Positions 1 to 12,873 of a DNA stretch of 64,000 nucleotides are shown one piece after another. Made by a program: the position numbers and the translations under genes. Within the stretch, counting starts at the first letter, position 1, and every line of letters starts with the position of its first letter. The notes under the pieces were generated by a model. The model saw nothing but the letters and a program-made list of their open reading frames with translations. It made no database searches and was not told the DNA's origin. Location of the stretch: assembly GCF_008831285.2 (NCBI RefSeq), contig NC_045141.1, positions 19,898,848 through 19,962,847 on the forward strand, given 5' to 3'. Source of the stretch: Nymphaea colorata (Eukaryota > Streptophyta > Magnoliopsida > Nymphaeales > Nymphaeaceae).

Positions 1-525
1 AGCCTAGTGAACTTCCACTTTCAAAGAGATCTTCAACCCTAAACTAACTAATGCATTGGTGTTATTTTAGTCTACTAAGATTCCATAAAATTATATTTTT
101 ATTTAATTAGTATTTTCTACAAAGTCATAGTGTTTCAAGAAAGCATATCCTCTTTCGAGCATGATCATAATACTGTCGCAACTAAGCAAGGAAATAAGAT
201 TTTAACAATCACATAAGCATGAGGCTGATTATCAGGTAAATTACACTACAGAGACAATTTCGCTTGATTGTACCACAACCTTGGGTTAAATTGGAATAAG
301 GATTCTAGAATCATTAAGAAGGAAACAAGAACTTAGAAATGTAAACATAGTGCAATTCCCAAAGCAAAAAGATGTGAAAATTGCTCTCTTTATTAACAAT
401 TTTACCTGCGCAAATATCGGGATAACACCACAAATATGACCATCTTAGTCTTCCTACATGCTTTCAAAAGAAAAAGAATTTCAAAAACAATATCCTAGTT
501 TTATGCTAAAGATTAATCAAATCAC

Positions 526-3500
526 CTGGTGTATCACAGCCGACCCAAACTTTAGGTCTCGCAAGACGATGGTCAGCATCTCCTTAATTTCTACCTCAGC
601 AAAAGTTGCATCAGAAAGTTTTGTAAGAAATAAATTAAATAAAAAAATAAATCAACTGAAATTTGAGAAACAATATAAAACCAGTGAAAAAATTACAAGA
701 ACATATTTTCTCTAGGTGTTATTTCTTCAATAAGAACAAAAGATCCTGACATACGATGACCAGAATTTGCTCTTTGCTTACTTCCTACAGAATGTTCAGT
801 AAAAGGAAATAGCATAGTACATTTAATAAGGTTCATCATGACTTGTCAAAAACGAGCAACAAAAGGACCTCAATTTTACCTGAAAAGATACGACAAAAAT
901 ATAAAGGATGGAAAAAAAAAGAGAAGCATAACAAATACCACGGCTATCAAATGTTTCTGGCACAACAAGGATGGCAGAATACAAGCTTCTACTGGCAGAA
1001 CAAATTTGCAACTTTTCATTTAGTACCCAATCCCAAATGGTAAAAAGATCTTCAGCAACCTATAATGTCAATCCAATAAAAGCCAAATAAGACCTCAGAA
1101 AGACAATAAAAATATAGAAAAGTATTTCAGTCTTGATGTTGGATGCAGATGCTTGGCAGAGTGAACATTATTAATATGTGTTTCATAGGTAACCAAGCAT
1201 ACAATGATGGCTACATAAACGGAGTACATTTTGTTGATTATTTAAGTTAAACAGGCTGAAAGGTCCAAATGAGCAAAAGACATCTTGACTCTTGGTATAC
1301 CTGTTGGGAGGAGTAATACTGAGAGACATTAAAATGACCTCGGCGGATAGGGCGGCACAAGCAATATGGATCGGTTGGAGCAATTTTCAGTGCCTCCTCA
1401 CCACAAATGAACTCTCTATAACTGTACTCACTCATTCTTTTCCCACTTTCCACTAAATCCCGTTCATCCGACACATTTTCTTTGGCATCTTTATTTTCAG
1501 AATCTTCTGCAGAAAGGTAAATAAACTTTAGCATGTGTTCATGACAGAAGGTAGATAGGAAGTGGAACAGATTGCAAAAGTAAGAAAATGCACGTAAAGT
1601 AAAAGGAAGCACAGTTAACTTAGTACTGATGCTTAAGGTCATCAATAAGCCTATCCTTGAGCAAATTGCTTTCACTAGCACAATAACATGAAAGTAGGGA
1701 TATGATTTAGATATTAACTGATATTCAATGTGTGTTCGAATTCCAGTAGTTGGATTAAAAAGGAAAGATCACACCCAATTAGTAATCAGCTGCAGATTTT
1801 GTATCGGGTTTTCCTTATCAAGTCCAATAGATATCCAATTTTCACGGACACCCGTGTCCAACTACAGGTAAAAATTCAGGTACAGTATTTATTTTTTTTC
1901 TTTAATTTTTGAATCTCAATCCCAAGCAGAGTCAAATCAAGCAATACCCAAATAGTTGGATAGGGTACTAGCTATATCCAATCCATTGACACCTCCACAT
2001 GAAGATTGAACTAGAACAAGTACAAGTTTAAGACGTTGGTATGTTCATAGCTTGTACAACTACATGCATACGTAGTTGAGGGGAGGACACTGGCACGTCT
2101 AACTAGAAACACAAAATTTTATGCTCTTCATAAAATCAGCATTGCCTTGAGGAGATTATTTAAGCAGTTCAGAAGTAGACACCATGATGATTGGTTGTTA
2201 TCTTGTAAAACCATTATTTTCATACTTTATTATAGAAAATAAAACTACAAAGGAAAATAAAATATAAAGAACCGGTGCTTCATGCTTTGGAAGCCAAGTA
2301 CTCTTTTACTAACACTGAGTTTGATTAGAAATGAGTGTAAACCAGTGTAAGAGTGTATGACAAGATAAAATAGTCAAGGCCTCTAATAGAACTAGATCAA
2401 CCATGAAGACGTACCCCATAAACTAGAAAATTACCTCCACAGGACAAGAAGTAAGACCACTGTAGTTAGAACTTATAAGTGCCACGTGGACTAGGCAGGA
2501 ACCTGAAAAGGCCTCATCAAGGGCCTAGGAGGTCCTATTTTGACAAAAGCATAGGGAAAAAGAGAATGAAGAAGAAAATAGGGAAAATGAGGGATTTGAA
2601 ATTCTCTGCTTTAAAATATATACTAGAAGATAGAACAAACCAACAAAAAAAAAGTATTGAAATTGGGAAAAAATGGTTTGAGGCACCTAGGTGCCTCAGC
2701 CTAGGCATTTAGTTTGCGACCCAGCACCTGGAATACATAGTGCAAAACACTTGTCAAATGAATTTACTCGATGCCAACCATGTTTTGCAAGACCAGAAAA
2801 CAAAGAAGGAACAGAATAATAATGTTCAAGTAATCACCTACTGGCAAGGTAAAACTTGGATTTTTTTCAGTCACGTTTGTCCAAGAAAAGGGGGTATCAG
2901 TTTTACTGTTTTGCGGATGGTATCCATCAATATGATTGACCTGCATAAACTTCAATAAGACAACATCTGACAGTCATTTAAAACTGGTCTAATATTTGAA
3001 CATAAAGGGAAATTTCCCGAACAAGAATACAAATTCAGGAAGAGAAAAGATCACTGATAGTTCAAAGGTCCATAGTCTATAGGTGAAGATAAAAAATCCC
3101 ATAAAGATTACCAGACCAGGTTGCCTTAGAAAAAATAAAATTTGATAAAAATTTTGTGCGTACATGAACCAATGACAAAACATTTTGACCAACTTGTTCA
3201 AATAACATTATCTGAAGAGATGCATAATGCATAAGAAAAAAAAGGAGATGCTAATAACAAAGGACAACTGGATAAGTAATATTTCCCATATGAGCAGCAG
3301 GGTTTAAAGATTCATAACTAGTAACTATTTAGTTTACCATCATACTAAAATAATTCAGAGATTTACCAATTAATTTTACTTCACGGATTCCATTATTATG
3401 TATTCTCGTGAATGATTTTTCTGCATAAATATGTGACTACTTTTTGGAATATTTCAAAAATTGTCAGTTTTGCTGTATTTCATGTCTATGTAAAGCATCA

Positions 3501-5994
3501 ATCTTAAACCAATATTTTTTTTTTTATTCTCACATTCAGGAAGAGAATAAAGGTTATCTGACTGCATGAGTTTCTTAAATCCATGATCTATTGTGCTAAC
3601 AGCCTTCTCTTCAAATTTCATAGTAGAATGAAGTTGCCAGACACCATGATACTCAAACAGCACATATTTTCCTTCGTCTCATATCTTTCCCAATAGTTCC
3701 ATATTTCTTTCATACTCAATAGAAATACCAATATGCCATCCACTCCACCCTTTTTCCACAATATGTTTATGTTAAAAACATTTCAAAGTGAAGCCTGATT
3801 ATTCTAGACTTGAGACATTTTGTTGCACATTCTACAATATGATTCTTGGTCTCAGTAGAGATAAATTTCCTCCTATAAGCTATGCATCCTGTCTAACCAC
3901 AAAATTGCAGAGATTCATGACACAACTAACAAGTAAAGGCAAATTATATGTTTTCCTGACCATCATTTGTTTCTTAAAAAAGGCAGTTATCTCAAAGTTG
4001 ATATAACCAGCAACTGTATCTGCAGTTGAGACAAAGGAGTCATCTTTATGCTTGCTCCACAAGTAAAGACTTAAGTAGGCCCCAATAAAGAATGCTTTTT
4101 TTATTACCTTCTTATGCCTCGTCAGAGAAAGTCATGATAGAAGCGCAGAAATGACAGAACAAAGAAAAGGTTCTTCACATATCTGATCTTAGAGACTTCA
4201 CCGCACATATAGAATAACTCACCAGGAAATACTCTTTTTTCTTTCAGAATTTATGCCTAATCATGACATTGTTCGGTCTAATTCTAAGCAACTAAAAGGT
4301 GTATGTAGGTCTAATTAAGTTCCCAAGCACAAGCACAACACCTTGCGGAACCACGGCATTCATCATGATGAGGAGAATATCGGTTCTTGGTCACTTTTTA
4401 GTTTCTATGTTTTACAACATCTGGAATGCGGAATAGACATGAGTAGTCCCCACGGACTGCAAAGAGAATTAATCCCATGAATATACTACAGTATATCCGC
4501 TGACTGCAAAGCAGTATACTGGCCTTTTATGGATTGTGTTCCAAGTAACCTCGAAGGTTTTACACCCACATTGATAGGTAGACTACTAAATGAATGAATC
4601 CAGGCATGAAGCCAAAAAGATAATAATAATAATTTTTTAGTTATATTAATTTCTAAATTTTTTCTAAACTTTTAAATTATTCACACAGTTTTTTTCTTTA
4701 ACATTCCAGCTTCCTGCTCGAGCTACTTAATCCTGCAACTCAAATATAATTTTCTACTGCTTCCATTCAACAAGTAAACGCCATCCAGATACACAACTAA
4801 TTCAGCTCCCTAAGCAGCCTAATATTCCATCCCAAACTTCAATACACAAATATTCAGAAAGTGCCATATAAAGAACGCTTTCCCACACCCCTGTCTAGGT
4901 CTTACCATATAGCCCACAAAAAGAAGCCGTAGTCATCATTTTACAAAAGTTGCGGAAAAGACTTCGTCAGAAAGAGCAAATCCATTTAAAGGAGTTTTAC
5001 ATATGAGTCTTCAGTTACAAGTGGAGTCTTTAAATATCTAAGAGAAACCATTTTAACGACATTACTAAAGATTAGGGAGCATCCGATACCTTGCGATGAG
5101 ATGAACTGTTCGCATTTTCTTCATCCAGAAATGGAATCTTCAATAAAGATGCAACCTAAAATAAAACTAAAAAACGATAAGTACCATATACAACAAGAAT
5201 TTAGAAACGTAATCCCCAATAAGCAAATCCCAACAAAGAGATACTTACGGCATCATACGCCTTTTCACGCTCAGCACATTGCGATGGAGTTGCTGGACAG
5301 ACAAGCATCTGCCAATTATATGAAGAAAAGTTAGATAACTAACAATCTCTTTGTTTCGGAAGAGGAAAACATAGACAGGGAAAGACCCGTCTTGACCTGA
5401 TCTTTGATGGTTAACTGTGGCCCCTGACTCCCTTCAGAGTCCGAACTACGTATATGTCGAGCAATGCAATGAGGAATGCTAAAAGGAGCATTTTGGTGTG
5501 CAAGACCTATCCTAACATTTGCCGATCCTGGAGAAGGAGAACAAACTTTATTTCCCATTTCACTTACAAAATACAACGGTTCTCGGAACTGTCATGATAT
5601 GCCACTTCAACTTCACAAGCAATCCTGGTTCTCGCTTCCAACTTCACCATCAGCAATCCCATACAAGTATATACCTAAGGTTTCATAACTGATCAACAAT
5701 GATTATGCTCTAACCACGTAATCCGATCGTCTTTAACACCGCTCGAACCACAGGAAAACCGATTACCGGTACAAGTAATCGATAGCCCGATCGACACACT
5801 GAAATCTAGGGCAGATTTCCCAGTTAGGGTTTCTTTACCTGGGTTGATAACGACGAGATTGGAGCCTCTCTCGGCCAAAAGCTGTGAAGGCACTACGGTT
5901 TTGAGATAGTCCTGCAAAAAAGCACAATAATTTAGCGAAGGAAGAAAAAGAGAGCCATCTCCATTTGGCGATTGGAGAAAAACACACGAACCAT
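526..5994 (-). CDS. ARP9: Actin-related protein 9 (ARP9), 5' part only, cut by window edge
   Basis: Nine coding exons can be spliced by GT-AG rules: 5994-5992, 5911-5839, 5527-5397, 5308-5249, 5155-5090, 2940-2838, 1506-1301, 1059-939, 590-526 (minus strand). They join in frame to 276 residues. The start is Met-Asp-Tyr-Leu-Lys, followed by NLVVINPGSANVRIGLA, the first actin phosphate-loop region, then IPHCIARHI, CAEREKAYDA, KIPFLDEENAN, an acidic insert, DPYCLCRPIRRGHFNVSQ, IWDWVL, AILVVPETFD and EIKEMLTIVLRDLKFGSAVIHQ. These match plant ARP9, which is about 600 residues, so roughly the last half lies left of base 1. ARP9 resembles the Arp8 (ACTR8) subunit of the INO80 chromatin remodeller, so a nuclear role is inferred. 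The ATG is the last codon of exon 1. Intron 5 is 2.15 kb. The remaining 525 bases at the left edge appear to be intron. Confidence 0.9.
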
Positions 5995-7332
5995 GTGGCG
6001 GAGTTAGCAATTGTGGGAAGACTGAGGTCGTGAAGCCCGCCGTTGGCGAAGAGATGGGAGGGAAAGCAAAGCAGGCGTACTCACTCAATTTCGCTGCTCT
6101 TTAGTTTCGCGGCCAAACGCAGCGACGGTGCAAAATGGGTTGGACCTCCGGCTTGGCCGCAGTCCGATCCAAACCATGTTTCGGATCAATAGCATGTACT
6201 GGGTAGTCAAGGCGGAAGCCTCCCTCCCCATTTCCTATCATCTTTCTACTTTAAGCTGCTTCGAGACACACATGATTTGTTAATGCAATCTATCGTTCTC
6301 AAAATTGGTTTCAAAATCGATTCAAGCAATGAAATATCATTGTTTGAAATGATAAATAGAAATGTATAATTAATTAAAATGACGATTCTTCAAATTATAT
6401 ATATATATAATTTTTCCCCTTTTTCTTTGAAAGAACTTTCCAAGGTACTGACCACTAAATTTTAAGAGGAGGACGCTCTGAAAAAGATGAGGCTGCAAAA
6501 TAGTGGAATTCAAACTTGCAACTTGGCACTCACAAAAACCTCCTCATTATGTGGTGTACGATTTTAAGGATGTTTTTTTCAAATTATTTATATGTTAGAC
6601 AGCTCTGCGTAGATCATGCGCCCAGCTACCAGTAAGTGTGCACGAAAAACTCGTAGCCTGGACGTTCACATTATTGATAACCAAGTCCAAACCGGAAAGA
6701 AAAGGCGATCAAGTAGTGAGTATATACAACACGGATGTTTATCACTCTTATGGTTAGTTTGTAAAATGTAATTCTCCTTTTTGCATGGGCACATACAAGA
6801 CGGGCAAGTATTTTATTTTTGTAGGTACTACTACTACTCTCTCTCTCTGTCAAGTGAAGAGCCAAACAATAGGCAAATGAAACTGGTCAGGCTGGGTAGC
6901 GAGTAATGAGTGTGTCCACTATGCGATTCATAAGGTCACGGCTATTCTGATGGCATTAAAAGATGTTGATATTGGGTTGAGGGGTACTTGATGTGGCTTA
7001 AGAGACAGGGTGTTGCATCCAATCCTCTTCCCCATTCTCCCTCTCTCTCTCGCTAGCGAGGAAGCATGAAGAAACCCTCTGACCTCACGATTTATCCGAG
7101 TCAACTTGCATTGGATGAAAACAAATGAAATCCAATTTCTGAGACCATTCATAAGAAAAAATGCAGTTGGCAGTTGCCTGTCATTACAAGTCACTAAATC
7201 AACAAGAAGATAGATTTTTTTCCCCACAAAATCCTGAAGTAGCCTAAGGAAACACGTCATACATCGGTAGGCTTGGATAACAGCATACGGTCGTAGCTGT
7301 AGAGGGGAAAAAATTAACACAAAGGTTCATGC
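5995..7332. other. Intergenic: ARP9 upstream region and 3' flank of the lesion-inducer gene
   Basis: The first ~120 bases beyond the ARP9 start codon are GC-richer and probably hold its 5'UTR. The rest is AT-rich with short CT and TA runs (about 6395-6410, 6836-6846, 7038-7053). Short open frames here show no recognisable domain or splice logic. I see no gene. Confidence 0.6.
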
Positions 7333-10300
7333 TTATGTTGTCTTTGCCTTGGAAGCATTCTTCTTGTGATGCTGCTTCTGTTTCTTAGGATGTGTACTCT
7401 TCATTCCTAAGAAGAAAAATAGTGCTCCAAAAAGTGCCAGATTCTGTTGAAATACAAAAAAGAAGCATTTAGTTTGGACAAACAGAAGTAATCTAAGCGG
7501 CTTTCAATCTCCGGATACAGACATGCTGATCATACTATGTAGAACACAAAACACAACACTAATTACCTGCAAAAACTGCATGAGGATTGGAACGAATTCT
7601 GGATCAGACGAATCATAATTGAAGAAGTCATGCAGAATAGGCATCGAAAATATTAAATAAAGAAGCTGCACCAGGGAAAAACAAGGTTACGGCAATGCAT
7701 AAGTGACAGAATTCAGCAAGTCAAACATGAGTAAGCAGAGAATCTAGTATCAGGAGCACTCTTACAGACCAGAAGATATGCTCCAAAAGAACTCCCAAAA
7801 ATGAAGAGAATGCCTCCAACCCCCTTCAAAGCAATGCAAGCAGCTACTAGATACTTGATCTGTCAAAAACGTTTGAGAGTGTAACCAGTATGCATGGGAA
7901 ACTAAGTATGTTGATTTGATATTGCAGAAGCCTAGGTGCAGAATATACATTCCCACTTGGTAGTGCAGGAATGCACAGTGCGCACTTCTCTGAGAAGCAC
8001 TATCATGTCAGGCTGTAATTTTCCAAAACTGTTTACATGAGAGGGAGAGAGAGAAAGACAGAGAGATTCTCACTTGAATTTCTGGCACAACCCCTAGACT
8101 AGTAGCAAAGTAGCTCGTAAGCAAGTTCAACTTGGGTTCAAAAGCTTGTGCAAGGGCTCCACCATTAACCCCAAATTCAGTCAACCTAAAACAAAGAAAT
8201 AAGTGAACATGGTTTATGCATGTGTCCAACTTCTCATAAATTTGCTTTTTTCCTTTTTTGGCATTTAGATACAGGAACACAAGCATGATTAATCCAATCG
8301 CTGAAGACATTGTAGAAAATGTGTTTGTGTGTGTCTTTATATATATCTATAGAGAGAGAGGGAGGGAGAGAGAGAGTGAGAGAGACACACACAAACACAT
8401 GCAAACACAAACACTACATGAGCCCAAATTTGTGGTAATACCCCCAAGACCAATGTCCTTGAGCCTCCATTTGCTTGAGCAGTAAAAAGTTGCTGTCAAG
8501 TGTCATGCATAAGCACTACCATAGTTGATGTTGGCTCCACATCGGACATATAAAATCAGTTCAGTGGATGGGACTACAATTAGAAATAAAGCACATGAAT
8601 AGCAAAATTCTGATAGTTGACTTTATAGCTAAAAATAAGCACCCATCTACGCATTCTAGAGTTGATAACATTTAGAGACTACTTGACTTGAATAAGAAAT
8701 AATAAGTCCCAACTGCAATTAGCTTATAACTTTACCTCCGATCCATTTTGAGCCAACATAAAAGCAAAAGACAAAAAATATGTATAGGCCAGATGTTTGA
8801 CAGCCTTTATTTGTCAAGCTGCAATTATCTAACTGATACTGATAATTTGCACAATAAAACTTACGCACTTCTGATGAACAACTGTTGTCATCAACTAAAG
8901 CATTTAATAACTTAAAACATGTTCAATCCAGATCTTTCTACTCTTTTTTGAGGGAAGAAAATATTTTATTCATACTTTGGGATAATGAAAAACAGGACGG
9001 GAACTAGAGAGTCACAAAAATATAGGAACTATCAAATATCTGTGACGCGGCAAATGTCCAAAAGTTATGTTACTATTGGTGAAGGCATTCTTATTGAGTA
9101 GTTTAACTTCAGCACTCAAATAAATCTAACGCACTTAGTTAATTTAACAGTTAAATTCTACTTACCCTACAGACTGACAGTAGGAATGAGGACACAAGTA
9201 GGCCTTTTTGGATCCAAACGAGAACCCAGTGTTCAAGCTTGATTTAGGTTTATTTCAAGCAAACCCATAAATTATCTCAGGCACTTACTATGTTTACCTA
9301 AAACGCCATTTTGAACTTTCAAAAAATATGAAAAGGTCAACTATATTTCCTTCTTATTACTAAATTTTCAACAGGTATTGTTTGCATGTAGACTAGACTA
9401 CATAATCAAAGAGGAGATATTTTGAGGCTGAATTGCTCATAGATGACTTGAGCCAGGAGAACTGTGAATAGCAAGCATGTGGATACACCAACTAAGGTGA
9501 ACACTGAGTACCAAGATTTGGTAAATACAGAGCAATCAGTGAGGCTTCCATTATTTCAACAGCCAGCAGACAACCTTATCCCTTTGACTATTTTTGTGTC
9601 CTGCTATTTCCTATTCACACACTTGACAATCAATTAACTCCACCACATAAAAGTTCATCTTTGCAGGAATCTTGTGAATCATTTATTGTGTTCACAACAG
9701 GGAGCAAAAAATGCCTTCCTCCTAAGATGTCTAGTAAGCAGCCAGTGTTCATTTGCACAAGCAGCTTAAACTGTCTTTATTGGATACAGTAACACTAAAA
9801 AAGACAGAGGCATTTCAATTTAGCAAAAGAACTAAATAAGTATACGTGCTTTTCTCCTTTCTCCAAGAGTAACTTGCATTTTCCAGCAAATAAAGCTGAC
9901 AGATAAATCACTATTATCTAGAGCATAGTAGTAGTTTTTCGTTGTGGAAAGGAGTTGCAATAGCCAATGCTTCCTACCCAAGGCTTTTAATTATCAACAA
10001 TTCAATTGCATCAGGGAAGGTGCGAGGAAGTGTAAACATAACAGTAATACCACAACGAATTCCAGTTTTTATAGTGCAACCATGTTCATCAAAGTCCGCT
10101 GCCCAAGAATATTTTGAGTTTCTCACGCAAAGATTTCCTACATAGCTGTCTCATGAGGTGTATTGTTCTCAAGCCCTCAAACGCGATGGACAAATTCAGG
10201 AGAAAGATAACACCGACTTTTGCATGTAATAGGGAAAAAAAAAACGGAAAACAAGCATCCAAAAATGGGCAATGCATACACATAACTCCGAATAAAGGAT

Positions 10301-10634
10301 GAAGCTAGCCGTATAAAGAAGCATTCGCATCCAAAAGGAATGAAAAAAAATGACCCAAAAACTACAGAAAAAAGGGCCAGAAAAAGCATGATGATGACCG
10401 AAGAAACGAAAGCTTTACAACCCGCCAAAAAACGGGAAAACAACAAGCGTGTACGAGCAAATAAAGAGAAAGAAATGGCAGCTCATCTTCTGTCTTCTCA
10501 GAGAATAATGAACGTCCAAGGCGCCCGCGCGCTCGCGAGAAAGAGAGAGAGAGAGAGAGGCCTTACTTCTGCCATGCCGAGAGGATGAAAACAGAGGAGA
10601 AGAGAAGCCTCCCAAGGCAAGAAACGAAACCCAT
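7333..10634 (-). CDS. HR-like lesion-inducing protein (HR_lesion family membrane protein)
   Basis: Five exons splice cleanly: 10634-10567, 8185-8074, 7859-7770, 7665-7567, 7443-7333, giving 159 residues and a TAA stop. The protein starts MGFVSCLGRLLFSSVFILSA and contains LTEFGVNGGALAQAFEPKLN, ACIALKGVGGILFIFGSSFG and NLALFGALFFFLGMKS, with a Lys-rich tail. This is the plant HR-like lesion-inducer family (usual length about 155-160), small proteins with about four hydrophobic segments, distantly DoxX-like. Over-expression of a family member in tobacco gave hypersensitive-like lesions; the biochemical function is unknown. The predicted site is an endomembrane, probably the ER. Intron 1 is 2381 bp. 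Intron 3 uses the donor GTCTGT, chosen because only this choice keeps the reading frame and the family spacing. A GA tract lies in the leader about 75-105 bases above the ATG. Confidence 0.92.
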
Positions 10635-10702
10635 TTCGCGTCGCCTCTGGCTCCGAGGGTGCAGCAGAATCCCTCAGCAAACGCCAAACAGAGACACAGA
10701 GA

Positions 10703-10706
<4 letters not shown>

Positions 10707-10738
<32 letters not shown>
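10707..10738. repeat. (GA)n tract in lesion-inducer leader
   Basis: About 16 GA units upstream of the ATG at 10634. GA/CT tracts in plant leaders can be bound by BARLEY B RECOMBINANT/BPC factors; that role is inference only. Confidence 0.8.
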
Positions 10739-10740
<2 letters not shown>

Positions 10741-11579
10741 CGTTCCCGCTAAATGGGGGCCATTTTTCAAATTACCAACAACCTTCTGGTTCTTTTTCCA
10801 CTGAAAAAGGAAAATCTTTAAAAACACATCTCTAGAAGTGTGGTCCTAACAGAAAGCACATTTCGATTTGTTAACAAAATATTTAGTTATAGTCCATAAT
10901 TTCTAAAAAGGCTTATTACTTAATTTCAGTCAAATAAACTGCTAAATTTGACGATACTTTTTTGTAATGGTGGAAAAAAATATTAGGTAATATTTTTAAT
11001 GACTTAAAAAAATTAGCATGTTTTTTATATTGCCAAAATCTCAAACGCGTTCCTGAAAATTCCTATTAGAATATTCAGCGGGTCCTTTTTGGATCTCTAA
11101 TATATAGATCAAAAAAGCTTATGAAACTGCATAATCGTGCTCTTCAAACCTCCACATTTTATATTGTTTTCGTTAAGATCAATCTTACAAGTGCAACCTG
11201 AACAATAATTAACTTTTGAATTGTCAAGATATGGAATCAACAATTTTATAATATGTAAAAAATCTATTATTAAAAAAAGTCAAAATTTGATTTTTTGAAA
11301 AACACATTTTAGCATAGAATACACATTCAGAGTCAGATTCTTTAGAATCCTATCTATGTAATACTTTTTTGACCATTGAATAACATTAAAACAATGTTGG
11401 TAAAAAATGAAAGAAATTCAAGTTCCAATTATTTTCTCCATATCACCAAAGTTGGACATGTTCTTCTGAAATTCCCATTTCTTTTATATCACTCCTCTTA
11501 TTTCCTTTTGATTTTGAAACATAACTTCTCGTTCTCACAATTAGGGTTCGTCTCTCCTTCCTTTTAATTATGTCCTTTT

Positions 11580-11614
<35 letters not shown>

Positions 11615-11625
11615 CACACACACAC
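11580..11625. repeat. Compound (CA)n(TA)n(CA)n microsatellite
   Basis: A CA run, then TA, then CA again. A simple-sequence locus in intergenic DNA. Confidence 0.9.
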
Positions 11626-12102
11626 CAGAAAATATGCACACAATAGTTCTTAAAATATAAGAACTCTTGTCATTCAAGTTTGACATCTTGCATCAATCAT
11701 TTAACCTAGAGGGAATTTGAAAGGAGAGAGGAAAAAATCAAATATGTATGAACGTGGAAGATCTTATAATTAGAAAAGAACACCCCTGAATTGTATGTTG
11801 AACTCCAAAAATATCTGACCATACAATTATCAGTTTCTCAAACACATACAGGAAACTGTTTATAAGGGATTAAGAAGCGGAAAAAACTGCAACCCATTGT
11901 TCTTCTCATCCTCCTCAATATTTCACATACACAAGCTGTAGAAGAACACTATATATTATGTCCCTTCAGTGCACAAATGCAGACAAGATACTGTTTTCAT
12001 ACGTAATTGGTAGCACCAACATGATACAACAATACTGAGACTGTTATTTTATGTGAAGAATTCGTGTTACACGAAGGGAGCTGGATCATGACTTTGTGTG
12101 TA

Positions 12103-12660
12103 CTAGCACCAACCTTGAGGCCATCGGCTGCGAGCCTCCATCTTAGGGATCTTCCACTTCTTCTCCTTCAATTTCATAAACAGCTTAAGGAATGGATCCT
12201 TCTCTAGCTCATGAATTTCTTCGCCCTCTTTGACTGGATCTGGTGCAACGTAGGGGCTGGGAGGAACGTACAGATCGTCGTAAGATCGGATCTTGTCGAG
12301 CTTTTCGTAGCTGATCTCGAGGGACTCTGGTGGTATGTTATGTGACAGAAGAGGAGAGGCGCCTCCCCAATTGTTCGAGGGGAAAGAATGGTGCTGGGAA
12401 GCCAAGATGTCTGGTTTATCTTGGGCCATGGGGAAGAAAGGGTTTTGGTGATCTGCAGCATGTTCCTCCCCCTTCTGTTCTTGCACTACAGGAGGGATGA
12501 TTTCCTCCTTTTCTTCTTCCTCAACCATGCTGTTGTTTTCTTCACTGCCATCGTCCTCCTTTGGGTACTGGTCACCATGATCATCTTCCATCTCTCTTTC
12601 TCTGTCTCTGATTTGCTGAAGCTGATTGAACAATGAAGGGGAATCAAAGTTGTTGATCAT
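12103..12660 (-). CDS. Acidic protein of unknown function, paralogue A (conserved RWPQGWC C-terminus)
   Basis: An uninterrupted 185-residue frame from an ATG (minus 12660) to a TAG stop. I do not recognise a named family. Residues about 20-70 are strongly acidic (runs of Glu and Asp). An NPFFP segment lies near residue 73, a Tyr/Pro-rich stretch (YDDLYVPPSPYVAPDP) near 129-144, then a Lys-rich amphipathic segment (DPFLKLFMKLKEKKWKIPK) and the final RWPQGWC. The same C-terminal pattern (KKW, then PK, R, RWPQGWC) ends the gene at 16447-17067, so the frame is very likely coding. Most of the chain looks disordered. No signal peptide or membrane segment is seen. A weak TATA-like box lies about 205 bases upstream. 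The tail may bind a partner or be a Cys-modification site; both ideas are inference. Confidence 0.75.
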   Translation of the reverse strand: MINNFDSPSLFNQLQQIRDREREMEDDHGDQYPKEDDGSEENNSMVEEEEKEEIIPPVVQEQKGEEHAADHQNPFFPMAQDKPDILASQHHSFPSNNWGGASPLLSHNIPPESLEISYEKLDKIRSYDDLYVPPSPYVAPDPVKEGEEIHELEKDPFLKLFMKLKEKKWKIPKMEARSRWPQGWC

Positions 12661-12863
12661 TTATACTGGGTAGAGAAGGAGATTCATGATGAGTCTTCGA
12701 AAGATGGCAGTTGTTGTAGACATGTTGCAACGTTTGGAATCGTGTGAATGACATTATTGACTTTGACCTCACAAATACCTAAAAGTGCTCCTCGATCCAG
12801 ACAGTTTACTATGATTGAACTCACTATCAGATCAGCTCTTAAGAGGCAAGGATCACACGGATA

Positions 12864-12873
12864 CTTTATAAAG
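12864..12873 (-). promoter_or_regulatory. Possible TATA box for paralogue A
   Basis: On the minus strand this reads CTTTATAAAG, about 205 bases above the start codon. It is the best TATA-like site in the upstream 300 bases, but there is no transcript evidence. Confidence 0.3.

Larger units (their letters stand above)
10635..12102. other. Intergenic: lesion-inducer promoter/leader and 3' flank of the first acidic-protein gene
   Basis: From 10635 to about 10740 is a GA-rich leader for the gene to the left. From 10850 the sequence is AT-rich and featureless apart from a CA/TA microsatellite at 11580-11625. The bases just right of 12040 are probably the 3'UTR of the gene at 12103. No other gene is supported. 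Confidence 0.55.

Noticed and set aside
1..525. Further ARP9 exons at the left edge
   Set aside because: I looked for the expected conserved continuation (EGLAAVFGNG-like) on the minus strand and did not find it; the stretch is probably intron.
5693..6088. ARP9 first exon as one continuous frame from 6088
   Set aside because: The true exon begins at 5911 after a CAG acceptor; upstream residues in that frame are leader and intron sequence.
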